This document shows, piece after piece, positions 43,841 to 53,055 of a stretch of DNA of 64,000 nt. The stretch comes from Streptomyces sp. col6 (lineage in GTDB: Bacteria; Actinomycetota; Actinomycetes; Streptomycetales; Streptomycetaceae). The position numbers and the translations under genes were made by a program. The notes beneath the pieces are model-generated. The model saw only the letters and a program-made list of their open reading frames with translations, had not been told where the DNA came from and searched no databases. The stretch covers positions 1 through 64,000 of the forward strand of contig NZ_RDBL01000014.1 in assembly GCF_008042035.1 (NCBI RefSeq), in the 5' to 3' direction. Every line of letters begins with the position of its first letter. Position 1 is the stretch's first letter.

Positions 43841-45513
43841 GGCAGCATCCATGAGAGCGCCGACGTGGACTGGAGGTAGACCAGGACACAGAGGACGGCC
43901 AGCATGGCCACGCTGTATCCGGCGACCTTGCGCAGCAGGATGCGTTCCGAGCCCGGCATCGCGACCGCGGTGGCGGCGATGGTCAGGTTCTGCGGGCTCA
44001 CCAGCTTGGCGACCACACCGCCGGAGGTATTCGCGGCGACGAGCAGGGTCGGGTCGATGCCGGCGGTCTGACCCGCCGTCTGCTGGAGGTTGGCGAACAG
44101 CGCGTTGGCCGAGGTGTCGGAACCGGTCACGGCGGTGCCCAGCCAGCCGAGCACCGGCGAGAGCAGGGCGAAGAGACCGCCCGCCGTCGCCAGCCAGGTG
44201 CCGATGGCAACGGTCTGACCGGACTGGTTCATCACGTAGCTCAGCGCGAGCACCGTGGCGACCGTCGCGATGGCGGTCCGCATGTTCTTCAGGGTCCGGC
44301 CCGCCGCCGAGAGCGCCATGCCACCGGTCATCGGATAGACGTCGCGGTCCTTGGCGAAGCGGTAGATCAGCGTGACCAGGATGCCCGAGAGGATCAGCAG
44401 GGTGCCCGGGTTGCCCAGGACCTCCAGCGTGTAGACCGCACTGGACGACGGCGTACCGCTGGTGGTGAGTAGTTCGCCGTGGAGGCCCGGCCACTCGATC
44501 TTCAGGTTGGCGTGGCCCAGCACGTCGGGCATGTCGAGACCGCCCACGTTCAGCTTGGCGATGCCGAAGATCGCGATGACCAGGATGTACGGCAGGACGG
44601 CGTAGGTGACGCGGTGCCGGGTGAGCGGCTCGTTCTCCACCTGGGAGCGCTGGTCGTCTGGGGTGCGCGGCGTCCAGAAGCGCAGCATCAGCACGGCGAC
44701 ACCGAATCCGACGAGCGAGGCGACCACGTCGGTCAGCTCGTACGCGAAGTGGTTGGCGCACCAGAACTGGGTCAGGGCGAAGACACCACCGGTGACCAGC
44801 GCGATCGGCCACAGCTGACGGATGCCCCGGGTGCCGTCCACGACGAACAGCAGCAGCAGCGGCACGAAGATCGCGAGCAGGGGCGACTGGCGGCCGATGA
44901 CCGAGGCGATGTCCTCGGCGGGGATGCCGGTGAGGTTGCCCGCGGTGGTGACGGGGATGGCCATGGCGCCGAACGCGACCGGCGCGGTGTTGGCGAGGAG
45001 TACGGTGACCGCCGCCTTGACCGGGGGCAGGCCGAGGGCCAGCAGCATCACGGCCGTGATGGCGACGGGCGCGCCGAAGCCGGCCAGCGCCTCCAGCAGG
45101 CCGCCGAAGCAGAACGCGATGAGCATCGCCTGCACGCGCAGGTCGCCCCGGCCGACGGCGCTGAACGACCGGCGGAGGTCCTCGAACCGGCCGCTGACGA
45201 CCGTGAGTTCGTAGAACCAGATGGCCGCGACGACGATCAGCATCACCGGGAACAGGCCGAAGACAAGCCCCTGGGACGCCGAGAGCAGCCCCAGGCCGAC
45301 CGGCATCCCGAACCCGGTCACCGCGACGAGCAGAGCCGTGACGACCGAGCCCAGCGCGGACACCAGCGCCGAGCGCTTGGCAGCCATCAGGAGCACGAAG
45401 AACACGGCGAGCGGGATCAGGCTCACCAGGGCGGTCGCCAGGAGGCTGCCCCCGATGGCGTGAACGTCCGGCGTGTACGAAGCCGGCACGGTGGCGGGTG
45501 GTGCGGAAGCCAC
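43837..45513 (-). CDS. lctP: L-lactate permease, LctP family
   Basis: The 558-residue membrane protein has about 13-14 hydrophobic segments and LctP-family sequence throughout: GVLLEALAGFGAPVAIT-like signature (here GGLLEALAGFGAPVAITAVML), NTAPVAFGAMAIPVT and NTSGGVVAKLVSPQNLTIA. The family imports lactate, and often glycolate, with protons. Its promoter on the minus strand has TTGACA at 45583-45578, with an operator abutting it at 45584-45598. It is divergent from the lutABC operon and convergent with the regulator gene. Confidence 0.9.
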   Translation of the reverse strand: MASAPPATVPASYTPDVHAIGGSLLATALVSLIPLAVFFVLLMAAKRSALVSALGSVVTALLVAVTGFGMPVGLGLLSASQGLVFGLFPVMLIVVAAIWFYELTVVSGRFEDLRRSFSAVGRGDLRVQAMLIAFCFGGLLEALAGFGAPVAITAVMLLALGLPPVKAAVTVLLANTAPVAFGAMAIPVTTAGNLTGIPAEDIASVIGRQSPLLAIFVPLLLLFVVDGTRGIRQLWPIALVTGGVFALTQFWCANHFAYELTDVVASLVGFGVAVLMLRFWTPRTPDDQRSQVENEPLTRHRVTYAVLPYILVIAIFGIAKLNVGGLDMPDVLGHANLKIEWPGLHGELLTTSGTPSSSAVYTLEVLGNPGTLLILSGILVTLIYRFAKDRDVYPMTGGMALSAAGRTLKNMRTAIATVATVLALSYVMNQSGQTVAIGTWLATAGGLFALLSPVLGWLGTAVTGSDTSANALFANLQQTAGQTAGIDPTLLVAANTSGGVVAKLVSPQNLTIAATAVAMPGSERILLRKVAGYSVAMLAVLCVLVYLQSTSALSWMLP

Positions 45514-45577
45514 GGAATTACTCCTCGCTGAGTGACGCAGCTGATTCAGCGATCAGTAGGACACCGTAGATGTCGTA

Positions 45578-45598
45578 TGTCAATAAGGTCGGACCAAA
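45578..45598 (-). promoter_or_regulatory. -35 box and operator of lctP
   Basis: TTGACA reads on the minus strand at 45583-45578. TAAGGTCGGACCAAA (45584-45598), a weaker copy of the lactate operator, lies immediately upstream of it. Confidence 0.55.
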
Positions 45599-45672
45599 TG
45601 CTGGCCAGCTCACTTCTCGCCCCGGGTGGCTGCGGGGCGCGCGTGCGCCCCCTGCCCCAATCGGCCGGAGGG

Positions 45673-45690
45673 TAGTATGGTCGGACCACA
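45673..45690 (+). promoter_or_regulatory. -10 box and operator of lutABC
   Basis: TAGTAT (45673-45678) is followed at once by TATGGTCGGACCACA (45676-45690). A bound repressor would cover the start point. ATG 45712 comes 21 bases later with GGGGAGG as ribosome site. Confidence 0.65.
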
Positions 45691-45711
45691 ACTTGCGATC
45701 GGGGAGGTCCC

Positions 45712-46479
45712 ATGCGTATCGGACTCTTCGCCACCTGTCTGGGAGACACGCTCTTCCCCGAGGCGGTGAAATCCACCGCGGTGCTGCTGGCCCGCCTGGG
45801 CCACGACGTGGTGTTCCCGCCGGGCCAGACCTGCTGCGGCCAGATGCACGTCAACACCGGATACCAGCGCGAGCCGGTCCCGCTGGTGCGCAACTTCGCC
45901 GAGCAGTTCGGTGACGCCTCCATCGACGCCGTCGTCATGCCGTCGGGCTCCTGCGCCGGCTCGGTCCGCCATCAGCACGAGCTTGTCGCCGAGCGGTACG
46001 GCGACGCCGCCCTGCGCGCCGGCGTCGCCACCGTCAAGGCGAAGACGTACGAACTCTCCGAGCTGCTGGTCGACGTGCTGGACGTGACCGAAGTCGGCGC
46101 CTACTTCCCGCACCGGGTCACGTACCACCCCACCTGCCACTCGCTGCGCATGCTCCGCGTCGGCGACAAGCCCCTGCGGCTGCTGCGGGCCGTCGACTCG
46201 ATCGACCTCGTCGAGCTGCCCGAGGCGGACTCCTGCTGCGGGTTCGGCGGCACCTTCGCCGTGAAGAACGCCGATACCTCCACGGCGATGCTCCAGGACA
46301 AGATGCGCAACGTCACCGCCACCGGCGCCGCCGTGTGCACCGCGGGCGACTCGTCCTGTCTGATGCACATCGGCGGCGGGCTCTCCCGCATCAAGGCCGG
46401 TACGCGCACCCTGCACCTGGCCCAGATCCTCTCCTCCACCCGCACCTCGCCGCACGTTCTGACGGAGGCCGCCCGATGA
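45712..46479 (+). CDS. lutA: L-lactate dehydrogenase complex protein LutA
   Basis: The 255-residue cytoplasmic protein has two cysteine-rich CCG domains: TCCGQMHVNTGYQ with GSCAGSV, and TCHSLRML with SCCGFGGTFAV. In the LutABC (LldEFG) system it takes part in the oxidation of L-lactate to pyruvate with LutB and LutC. Three genes follow one another with ATGA and GTGA overlaps. The operator at 45676 shows control by the FadR-type regulator. Confidence 0.92.
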   Translation: MRIGLFATCLGDTLFPEAVKSTAVLLARLGHDVVFPPGQTCCGQMHVNTGYQREPVPLVRNFAEQFGDASIDAVVMPSGSCAGSVRHQHELVAERYGDAALRAGVATVKAKTYELSELLVDVLDVTEVGAYFPHRVTYHPTCHSLRMLRVGDKPLRLLRAVDSIDLVELPEADSCCGFGGTFAVKNADTSTAMLQDKMRNVTATGAAVCTAGDSSCLMHIGGGLSRIKAGTRTLHLAQILSSTRTSPHVLTEAAR

Positions 46480-48014
46480 GCGCGACGTTTCTCGGCATGC
46501 CCGCGACCCCGCCGCGCTCCCCGTACGGCACGGGCAACCTGCGCGGCGACCGGAAGTTCCCCGCCGCCGCCCACGACGAACTGCGCAACGAGCAGCTGCG
46601 CAGCAACCTGGGCCGCGCCACGCGCACCATCCGCGCCAAGCGCCTGCACGTCACCGGCGAACTGCCCGACTGGGAGCAGCTGCGCGACGCCGGGTCGGCC
46701 ATCAAGACCGACACCATGAACCGGCTCCCCGAACTCCTGGAGGAGCTGGAGCGCAACGTCATCGCGCGCGGCGGCACCGTCCACTGGGCGCGCGACGGCG
46801 TCGAGGCCAACGAGATCGTCGCCCGGCTGGTCCGGGAGACCGGCAGCGACGAGGTCATCAAGGTCAAGTCGATGGCCACCCAGGAGATCGGTCTCAACGA
46901 GCACCTGGAATCCCTCGGCATCACCGCGCACGAGACCGACCTCGCCGAGCTGATCGTGCAGCTCGCCCACGACAAGCCCTCGCACATCCTGGTCCCCGCG
47001 ATCCACCGCAACCGGGACGAGATCCGGGAGATCTTCCTCAAGGAGATCCCGGGCGTCGACCCGTCCCTGGACAACGTCCCCGCGCACCTGGCCGCCGCCG
47101 CCCGCGCCTACCTGCGCGAGAAGTTCATGACCACCAAGGTGGCCGTGTCCGGGGCCAACTTCGGTGTCGCCGAGACCGGCACACTCTCCGTCGTCGAGTC
47201 CGAGGGCAACGGCCGGATGTGTCTGACCCTCCCCGACACCCTCATCACCGTCATGGGCATCGAGAAGGTCCTCCCGCGCTACCAGGACCTGGAGGTCTTC
47301 CTCCAGCTCCTGCCGCGCTCCTCCACGGGCGAGCGGATGAACCCGTACACCTCGATGTGGACCGGTGTCACTCCCGGGGACGGACCGCAGACTTTCCACC
47401 TGGTCCTTCTCGACAACGGCCGGACCGCGGCCCTCGCGGACCGCATCGGCCGCGAGGCGCTCAACTGCATCCGCTGCTCGGCCTGCCTCAATGTCTGCCC
47501 GGTGTACGAGCGGGCCGGAGGCCACGCCTACGGATCCACGTATCCCGGACCGATCGGGGCCGTGCTCACCCCGCAGCTCGCGGGTATGCACGCCGCCAAG
47601 GACGACCCCAACAGCTCGCTGCCGTACGCCTCCAGCCTCTGCGGCGCCTGCTTCGACGCCTGCCCCGTCAAGATCGACATCCCGTCGCTGCTGGTCGAGC
47701 TGCGCCACCAGCACACCGACCAGTCCGGCACCACGGCCGAGAAGCTGGCGATGAAGGCGGCGGGCGCGGTGATGAGCCGGCCCAAGGTGTACACGGCCGC
47801 GCAGAAGGCCTCGCGGCTCGGCCGGGTCCTGGCCCGGGACGGAAAGCTCCCCCCGCTGCCGCCCCCGCTCAACGGCTGGAGCGACAGCCGCGACACCCCC
47901 GCCCCGCCGAAGCAGACCTTCCGCGCCTGGCTCGCCTCGTCCGAGGGCGCGGCGGCCATGCGCGAGGCGTCCGCCGAGCACACCCGCGACCAGCAGCAGG
48001 AGGACGGCAAGTGA
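46476..48014 (+). CDS. lutB: L-lactate dehydrogenase complex iron-sulphur protein LutB
   Basis: The 512-residue protein has the LUD domain in the first 300 residues (VSGANFGVAETGTLSVVESEGNGR) and two 4Fe-4S clusters: CIRCSACLNVCPVY and CGACFDACPVKID. The C-terminal 90 residues are the DUF3390-like tail found in LutB. It passes electrons from lactate oxidation towards the quinone pool. ATG 46476 overlaps the lutA stop, and its own stop overlaps the lutC GTG. Confidence 0.93.
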   Translation: MSATFLGMPATPPRSPYGTGNLRGDRKFPAAAHDELRNEQLRSNLGRATRTIRAKRLHVTGELPDWEQLRDAGSAIKTDTMNRLPELLEELERNVIARGGTVHWARDGVEANEIVARLVRETGSDEVIKVKSMATQEIGLNEHLESLGITAHETDLAELIVQLAHDKPSHILVPAIHRNRDEIREIFLKEIPGVDPSLDNVPAHLAAAARAYLREKFMTTKVAVSGANFGVAETGTLSVVESEGNGRMCLTLPDTLITVMGIEKVLPRYQDLEVFLQLLPRSSTGERMNPYTSMWTGVTPGDGPQTFHLVLLDNGRTAALADRIGREALNCIRCSACLNVCPVYERAGGHAYGSTYPGPIGAVLTPQLAGMHAAKDDPNSSLPYASSLCGACFDACPVKIDIPSLLVELRHQHTDQSGTTAEKLAMKAAGAVMSRPKVYTAAQKASRLGRVLARDGKLPPLPPPLNGWSDSRDTPAPPKQTFRAWLASSEGAAAMREASAEHTRDQQQEDGK

Positions 48015-48643
48015 CGACCGCCCGTGAGACCGTGCTCGGCCGCATCCGGGACGCGCTCGCCCTCGCACCCGCCGGCGACACCCCGGTACCGCGCGCCTAC
48101 CGCACCGGACGCACCCTCCCCGACGAGGAACGCCTCGCGCTGTTCACCGACCGCCTCGTCGACTACAAGGCGCGGGTCCACCCCTGCACCGCCGACCGGA
48201 CCGCCGAGGTCGTCGCCGAAGTGCTGCGGGAGCAGGGCGCCGCGCGGATCGGTGTGCCCCGGGGGCTCGATCCGCGGTGGCTGACCGCGTACGACGGCGA
48301 GGTGCGGCAGGACTCGGCCGGCATTCCGGCGCCGCGCCTGGACGCCCTCGACGGCGTTGTCACCGCCTCGGCGGTCAGCTGCGCCGAGACCGGCACCATC
48401 TTCCTGGACGGCTCGCCCGACCAGGGGCGCCGGGCGCTCTCCCTGGTGCCCGACCTCCATGTGTGCGTCGTCGATCTGTCGAGCGTGGAGGTGGGCGTAC
48501 CGGAGGCGGTGGCCCGGCTGGTGCCGGAGCGCCCCACCACCCTGATCAGCGGTCCCTCGGCCACCTCCGACATCGAACTGGAACGGGTCGAGGGGGTCCA
48601 CGGCCCGCGCACGCTGGCCGTCGTCATCCGCACGGACGTATAG
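48011..48643 (+). CDS. lutC: L-lactate dehydrogenase complex protein LutC
   Basis: The 210-residue protein is a LUD domain: GVVTASAVSCAETGTIFLDGSPDQGRRALSLVPDLHVCVV and PSATSDIELERVEGVHGPRTL, the usual LutC signature. GTG 48011 overlaps the lutB stop (GTGA). The transcript ends in a 25-bp perfect palindrome shared with the convergent amino-acid permease. Confidence 0.92.
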   Translation: MTTARETVLGRIRDALALAPAGDTPVPRAYRTGRTLPDEERLALFTDRLVDYKARVHPCTADRTAEVVAEVLREQGAARIGVPRGLDPRWLTAYDGEVRQDSAGIPAPRLDALDGVVTASAVSCAETGTIFLDGSPDQGRRALSLVPDLHVCVVDLSSVEVGVPEAVARLVPERPTTLISGPSATSDIELERVEGVHGPRTLAVVIRTDV

Positions 48644-48650
48644 AGGCGCA

Positions 48651-48700
48651 CGACGCGCGCGGCCCCTGCGGACAGCTGTCCGCAGGGGCCGCGCGCGTCG
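48651..48700. terminator. Bidirectional terminator between lutC and the amino-acid permease
   Basis: A perfect palindrome of 2 x 25 bases (48651-48675/48676-48700), the longest in the window, is centred on AGCT. Confidence 0.88.
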
Positions 48701-48709
48701 GTGAGGGCT

Positions 48710-50239
48710 TCAGATGATGCCCTCCTCGATCTCCGCCTGCTCGCGCGCGTTCCCGTACGCCGACGGCGTGCCGTACGAGCGTCGCGCGACGAACCACCAG
48801 ACGGTGGCCAGGACCAGCACCGCGACCAGGGCGATCGACGCGTAGTTCATCGAGTCGATGGTCACCGGGGACGACTGCGGCAGCAGGAACAGCACGGTCA
48901 CGATCGCCACCCACACCACGGCGATCCAGCCGACCGGCTTCGACCAGCGGCCCAGGTGCCACGGCCCGCGCTGGAACCGGCTTCCCGCGCGCAGCTTCAG
49001 GAAGATCGGTATCGCGTACGCGGGCGTGATGCCGATGACGTTGATCGCGGTCACCGCGCCGTACGCGGTCGCCGAATACAGCGACGGCAGGGCGAGCACC
49101 CCGGCGACGATCACCGACAGCCACACGGCGGGCACCGGTGTCTGGGTCCGGGCGCTGACCTTGCGCCAGAGCGAGGAGCCGGGAAGCGCGTTGTCCCGGC
49201 TGAAGGCGAACACCATCCGGCTGGCGGCGGCCACCTCGGCGTTGCCGCAGAACAGCTGCGCCGCGATCACGATGAGCAGCATCGCCGTGGCGCCCGAGGT
49301 GCCGAGCGCGTCGATCAGGATCTGGGCGGGCGGCACACCGGTGGCGCTCTTCTGCGTACCCACGTAGTCCTGGATGGCGAAGGTGAGTCCCGCGAGCAGC
49401 ACGAAGCCGGCCACCCACGACACCCAGATCGCCCGGACGATGCCGCGCGCCGCCGACACCGACGCGTTCGAGGTCTCCTCCGACAGGTGCGCGGAGGCGT
49501 CGTAGCCGCAGAACGTGTACTGGGCGAGGAGCAGCCCGATCGCCGCCACGTACAACGGGTTGTGCCAGCCGGTGTCGTTGACGAACTCGGTGAAGACGAA
49601 CGAGGGCGACTGGTGGTGCGAGGGCACGATCGCCAGGACGGAGACGATCACCGCGACACCGGCCAGGTGCCACCACACGCTGATGGAGTTGAGGATGCTG
49701 ACGAGCCGCACACCGAACAGGTTGAGCACGGCGTGCAGCAGCAGGATGCAGGCGAAGATGATCATCGTCTTGCCGGGGGTGGGGGTGAAGCCCCACTGGA
49801 GGTTCATCAGCGCGCCCGTGAACAGCGCGGCGCCGTAGTCGATGCCCGCGATGGCGCCGAGCAGCCCGAGCAGATTCAGCCAGCCGGTGTACCAGCCCCA
49901 CTTCCGGCCGCCGAGCCGGTCCGCCATGTAGTACAGCGCCCCGGACGTCGGGTAAGCGCTCGTCACCTCCGCCAGGGCCATGCCGACGCAGAGCACGAAC
50001 AGGCCGACCCCGGCCCAGCCCCACAGCATCACGGCCGGCCCGCCCGTCGACATGCCGAACCCGTACAGGGTCATGCACCCGGACAGGATCGAGATGACGG
50101 AGAAGCTGATGGCGAAGTTGCCGAACCCGCCCATGCGGCGGGCCAGGACCGGTTGGTAGCCGAGTTCGCGGAGCCGTTGCTCCTCGTCCTTCGGCGCGGG
50201 GGTCTCGGCACCCTTCCGGGGCGAGGCGGACACGGACAT
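48710..50239 (-). CDS. APC-superfamily amino acid permease
   Basis: The 509-residue protein has about 12 transmembrane helices after a charged start (EEQRLRELGYQPVLARRMGGFGNFAISFSVISILSG), the opening of the amino-acid/choline transporter group that includes GABA permeases. Other marks are GYDASAHLSEETSNAS and AASRMVFAFSRDNALPG. The substrate may be GABA, choline or another amino compound. ATG 50239 is chosen because AGGAGG lies seven bases upstream; the frame is open further but overlaps another gene. No catabolic partner is adjacent. Confidence 0.87.
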   Translation of the reverse strand: MSVSASPRKGAETPAPKDEEQRLRELGYQPVLARRMGGFGNFAISFSVISILSGCMTLYGFGMSTGGPAVMLWGWAGVGLFVLCVGMALAEVTSAYPTSGALYYMADRLGGRKWGWYTGWLNLLGLLGAIAGIDYGAALFTGALMNLQWGFTPTPGKTMIIFACILLLHAVLNLFGVRLVSILNSISVWWHLAGVAVIVSVLAIVPSHHQSPSFVFTEFVNDTGWHNPLYVAAIGLLLAQYTFCGYDASAHLSEETSNASVSAARGIVRAIWVSWVAGFVLLAGLTFAIQDYVGTQKSATGVPPAQILIDALGTSGATAMLLIVIAAQLFCGNAEVAAASRMVFAFSRDNALPGSSLWRKVSARTQTPVPAVWLSVIVAGVLALPSLYSATAYGAVTAINVIGITPAYAIPIFLKLRAGSRFQRGPWHLGRWSKPVGWIAVVWVAIVTVLFLLPQSSPVTIDSMNYASIALVAVLVLATVWWFVARRSYGTPSAYGNAREQAEIEEGII

Positions 50240-50297
50240 GGGGATCCTCCTGGGGGGTGGGTGGACACGAACGAAAGAGGGCGGCCGGGGGGCCTGT

Positions 50298-51284
50298 TCA
50301 GCCCGGGTCGGCCGCCAGCGCGCGGGCGCGGGCGCGCACGAACACTTCCTCGGCGCCGCCGGGGTCGTCCGGCGTACGGGAGCGGCTGGCCCAGGGCAGC
50401 GAGGTGAAGTACGGGCCCAGCTCCCTGAACACCGCGGCGGCCTCCACGAATCGGAGCGCCCCCCACAGCGCGTGCGCCAGGTGGTTGAGGTCGGGCAAGG
50501 CGCGGGTGGCGGCGGGGGCGCGCCGGTACCAGATCTCCAGTGCGCGCAGGGCCTCGCGCTCCGCGTCCTCGGTGACCCAGTGCAGGTCGAGGGCCTTGTC
50601 GTGGTCGTGCTCACGGCGGTAGCGCTCGACCCGTACGTACAGCGGGAGCACATGGAGGGCGGAGCCCTCGGGGGCCGTGGAGGACGCCCACTGGACGAAG
50701 TTGACCGCCTCGGAGAGCACGCTGCCGGCCTTGCGGGCGTACACGAACTGCAGCATCCGGTGGTAGGCCTCGCGGTTGTGCGGGTCGCGCCGGTCGGCCT
50801 CGGCCAGCAGCCCCCAGGGGGCGGGGAAGAGCATCGGTCCGGGCGGCGGCAGCCGGTGCTCGGCGAGGTGCTGGTCCTGGTCGAGCTGGGACAGGGCCAG
50901 CAGGCACACCCAGGGCACCGGGTCGGCCGGCGCGGCGTGGGCCGCTGACCGGCAGGCCTCCCAGGCCTCCTGCCAGAGTTCCCGGCCGCTGGGGTGCCCC
51001 GCGCGGTTGGCCCGTACCGCCCGCTCCACAGCGACCCGGGCGTGCATGACGAGGGCGGCGGCGCTCCCCGGTTCCTCGGTCAGCCAGGCCCGTACCGCGT
51101 CCGATCCCGCGGCGACCGCGCCGAGCACCTGGGTGCGCTGGGTCCACAGCGCCCAGTCCGGGGTGGCGGCCAGCAGGTCGCGCATGGCGAGCCAGCGGCC
51201 GGTGCGTAAGTCCTGTAACGCCGCTCGCAGTTCATTGTCGTGGCCGGCCGGATGGTAGACCGGCCGGAATTCACCGTTGGCCAT
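50298..51284 (-). CDS. Hypothetical helical (TPR-like) protein with two TTA codons
   Basis: I do not recognise this 328-residue soluble protein. It is helical with TPR-like alternation (AALVMHARVAVERAVRANR, WLAMRDLLAATPDWALW, FVEAAAVFRELGPYF) and rich in Trp and Ala. Codons 23 and 26 (51216-51218 and 51207-51209) are TTA, so translation should need the bldA tRNA-Leu, which in Streptomyces becomes active at development. It is divergent from the kinase operon, whose first gene also has a TTA codon, across a lower-GC gap. A role tied to differentiation is inference only. Confidence 0.75.
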   Translation of the reverse strand: MANGEFRPVYHPAGHDNELRAALQDLRTGRWLAMRDLLAATPDWALWTQRTQVLGAVAAGSDAVRAWLTEEPGSAAALVMHARVAVERAVRANRAGHPSGRELWQEAWEACRSAAHAAPADPVPWVCLLALSQLDQDQHLAEHRLPPPGPMLFPAPWGLLAEADRRDPHNREAYHRMLQFVYARKAGSVLSEAVNFVQWASSTAPEGSALHVLPLYVRVERYRREHDHDKALDLHWVTEDAEREALRALEIWYRRAPAATRALPDLNHLAHALWGALRFVEAAAVFRELGPYFTSLPWASRSRTPDDPGGAEEVFVRARARALAADPG

Positions 51285-51614
51285 GGACGCGCTCGGGACT
51301 GGCTGCTGAATTCATCGATCCTCAGGAGTATTGCTGCGGAGAAACTGTTGAAGTGCGAACTGCTTATCTGCGTCCGGTTGCTGCTCGGCGGTGAGTGTAG
51401 AGCCCTTTGCGCGGAACTCTCGAACGAATCATTGATTCTCCCCAAGTCGCTTGTCATTGACTCGTGTTGATGCTGCACAGAAGGCTTCGAAAGGTTCCGG
51501 ACACATGGCCTGGCAACGCTTGACGTATCCGCTGGGCTGCACCACTCTGGGTGGCCGCGACCGAAGATCACGATTCCGTTCAGGCCCCAGGGCCCGCGTA
51601 CCGCTGGAGAACCG
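51285..51614. other. Lower-GC divergent promoter region
   Basis: These 330 bases between the two TTA-containing transcription units are visibly poorer in GC (near 55% by eye) than the rest of the window. They should hold promoters for both directions. For the kinase operon TTGACG (51520-51525) and CACTCT (51543-51548) are 17 bases apart. No convincing coding sequence is present. Confidence 0.5.
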
Positions 51615-53048
51615 ATGACAGGCCCGGTGCTGGCGATCGACCAGGGCACATCGGGAACCAAAGCACTGGTGATCTGCCCCGAGCGAGGCGTGATCGGTTC
51701 CGGTTCCGCCCCCGTGCGGCCCCGGTACGGTCCCGCCGGAGCCGTGGAGACGGACCCGGCCGAATTACTCGCATCGGTCGTCGAAGCCGGGCAAAGGGCG
51801 CTGGCCGAATCGGGCGCCACCGTCGATGCCGTCGGGCTCGCCAACCAGGGCGAGACCGTACTCGCCTGGGACCCGGACACCGGGCGCCCGCTCACACCGG
51901 CGATCGTCTGGCAGGACCGCCGCGCCGTCGGCCTGTGCGCGGAACTCGCGGACCGCGGCGACGAGTTGAAACAGCTCACCGGGCTTCCCGTCGACCCGTA
52001 CTTCGCCGCCCCGAAAATGGCGTGGATCCGCCGCGAACTGACCCGGGAAGGCGTCGTCACCACCAGCGACGCCTGGCTCGTCCACCAGCTCACCGGCGCC
52101 TTCGTCACGGACGCCGCGACCGCCGGACGCACCCAGCTCCTCGACTTGGACCGCGTCGCCTGGTCGCCGGCCGCACTGGACGTCTACGGCCTCGGCGACG
52201 AGCGGCTGCCGGACGTGGTCGACGCCGCCGGTGACTTCGGCACGACGGGCGCGTTCGGCGGCGGGCTCCCGCTCACCGGCCTCCTCGTCGACCAGCAGGC
52301 GGCCCTGCTCGCCCAGAGCGCCCTCGACCCGTCCGTCGCCAAGTGCACCTACGGGACGGGTGCGTTCCTCCTCGCCGGTACGGGCGCGACACCCTGCCGG
52401 GGCGCCGGCGGACTCGTCAGCTGCGTGGCCTGGCGGCTCGGCGGGCACACCAGCTACTGCCTGGACGGCCAGGTCTACACGGCGGCCTCCGCGGTGCGCT
52501 GGCTCACCGACCTCGGGGTGATCTCCGGGGCCGCCGACCTCGACCCGGTCGGCGCCACCGTCCCCGACGCCGGCGGCGTCACCTTCGTCCCCGCGCTCGC
52601 CGGCCTCGCCGCCCCCTGGTGGCGCGGCGACCTGCGCGGCTCGGTCACCGGACTCGGCCTGGACACCTCGGCCGGCCACCTGGTGCGCGCCCTGTGCGAG
52701 GGGATCGCCGCCCAGGTCGTCGAGCTGGCCGACGCGGTCGCCGCCGACCGGGGCGCGCCGCTGTCCGTCCTGCGCGTCGACGGCGGTCTGACCCGCTCCG
52801 CCCTCCTCATGCAGACCCAGGCCGACCTGCTGCAACGCCCCGTCGAGGTGTCCGCACTGCCCGATGTCACCGCGCTCGGCGTCGGTGCGGTGGCCCGCAT
52901 GGGCGCCGACCCCGCACTCCCGCTCGACCGGGCCGTCCCCGACTGGAAACCGGCCGCCGTCTACGAACCCCGTATCGGTCCTGCCGAGGCGGCCGACCGC
53001 CTCGGCGTGTTCCGCGCGGCGGTGCGCACCCTGCTGGAGCGGTCGTGA
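51615..53048 (+). CDS. FGGY-family carbohydrate kinase, glycerol-kinase-like, with a TTA codon
   Basis: The 477-residue kinase has the FGGY phosphate loop LAIDQGTSGTKAL, NQGETVLAWDPDTGRPL (GlpK-like substrate loop), WQDRRA, and the C-terminal signature LRVDGGLTRSALLMQTQADLLQRPVE. The pattern is near glycerol kinase, but the DQGTSGTKA start is also seen in xylulokinases, so the substrate may be another polyol. Codon 51 (51765-51767) is TTA, predicting dependence on the bldA tRNA. Two FAD enzymes of the GlpA and GlpB types follow 7 bases downstream and then with overlap, which supports phosphorylation followed by flavin oxidation of a polyol phosphate. Confidence 0.82.
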   Translation: MTGPVLAIDQGTSGTKALVICPERGVIGSGSAPVRPRYGPAGAVETDPAELLASVVEAGQRALAESGATVDAVGLANQGETVLAWDPDTGRPLTPAIVWQDRRAVGLCAELADRGDELKQLTGLPVDPYFAAPKMAWIRRELTREGVVTTSDAWLVHQLTGAFVTDAATAGRTQLLDLDRVAWSPAALDVYGLGDERLPDVVDAAGDFGTTGAFGGGLPLTGLLVDQQAALLAQSALDPSVAKCTYGTGAFLLAGTGATPCRGAGGLVSCVAWRLGGHTSYCLDGQVYTAASAVRWLTDLGVISGAADLDPVGATVPDAGGVTFVPALAGLAAPWWRGDLRGSVTGLGLDTSAGHLVRALCEGIAAQVVELADAVAADRGAPLSVLRVDGGLTRSALLMQTQADLLQRPVEVSALPDVTALGVGAVARMGADPALPLDRAVPDWKPAAVYEPRIGPAEAADRLGVFRAAVRTLLERS

Positions 53049-53055
53049 GCCCCGC

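Noticed and set aside
51240-51470. 76-codon plus-strand frame in the low-GC gap
   Set aside because: It begins inside the divergent gene, has no ribosome site, and its sequence matches no fold I know. The gap is better read as promoter DNA.
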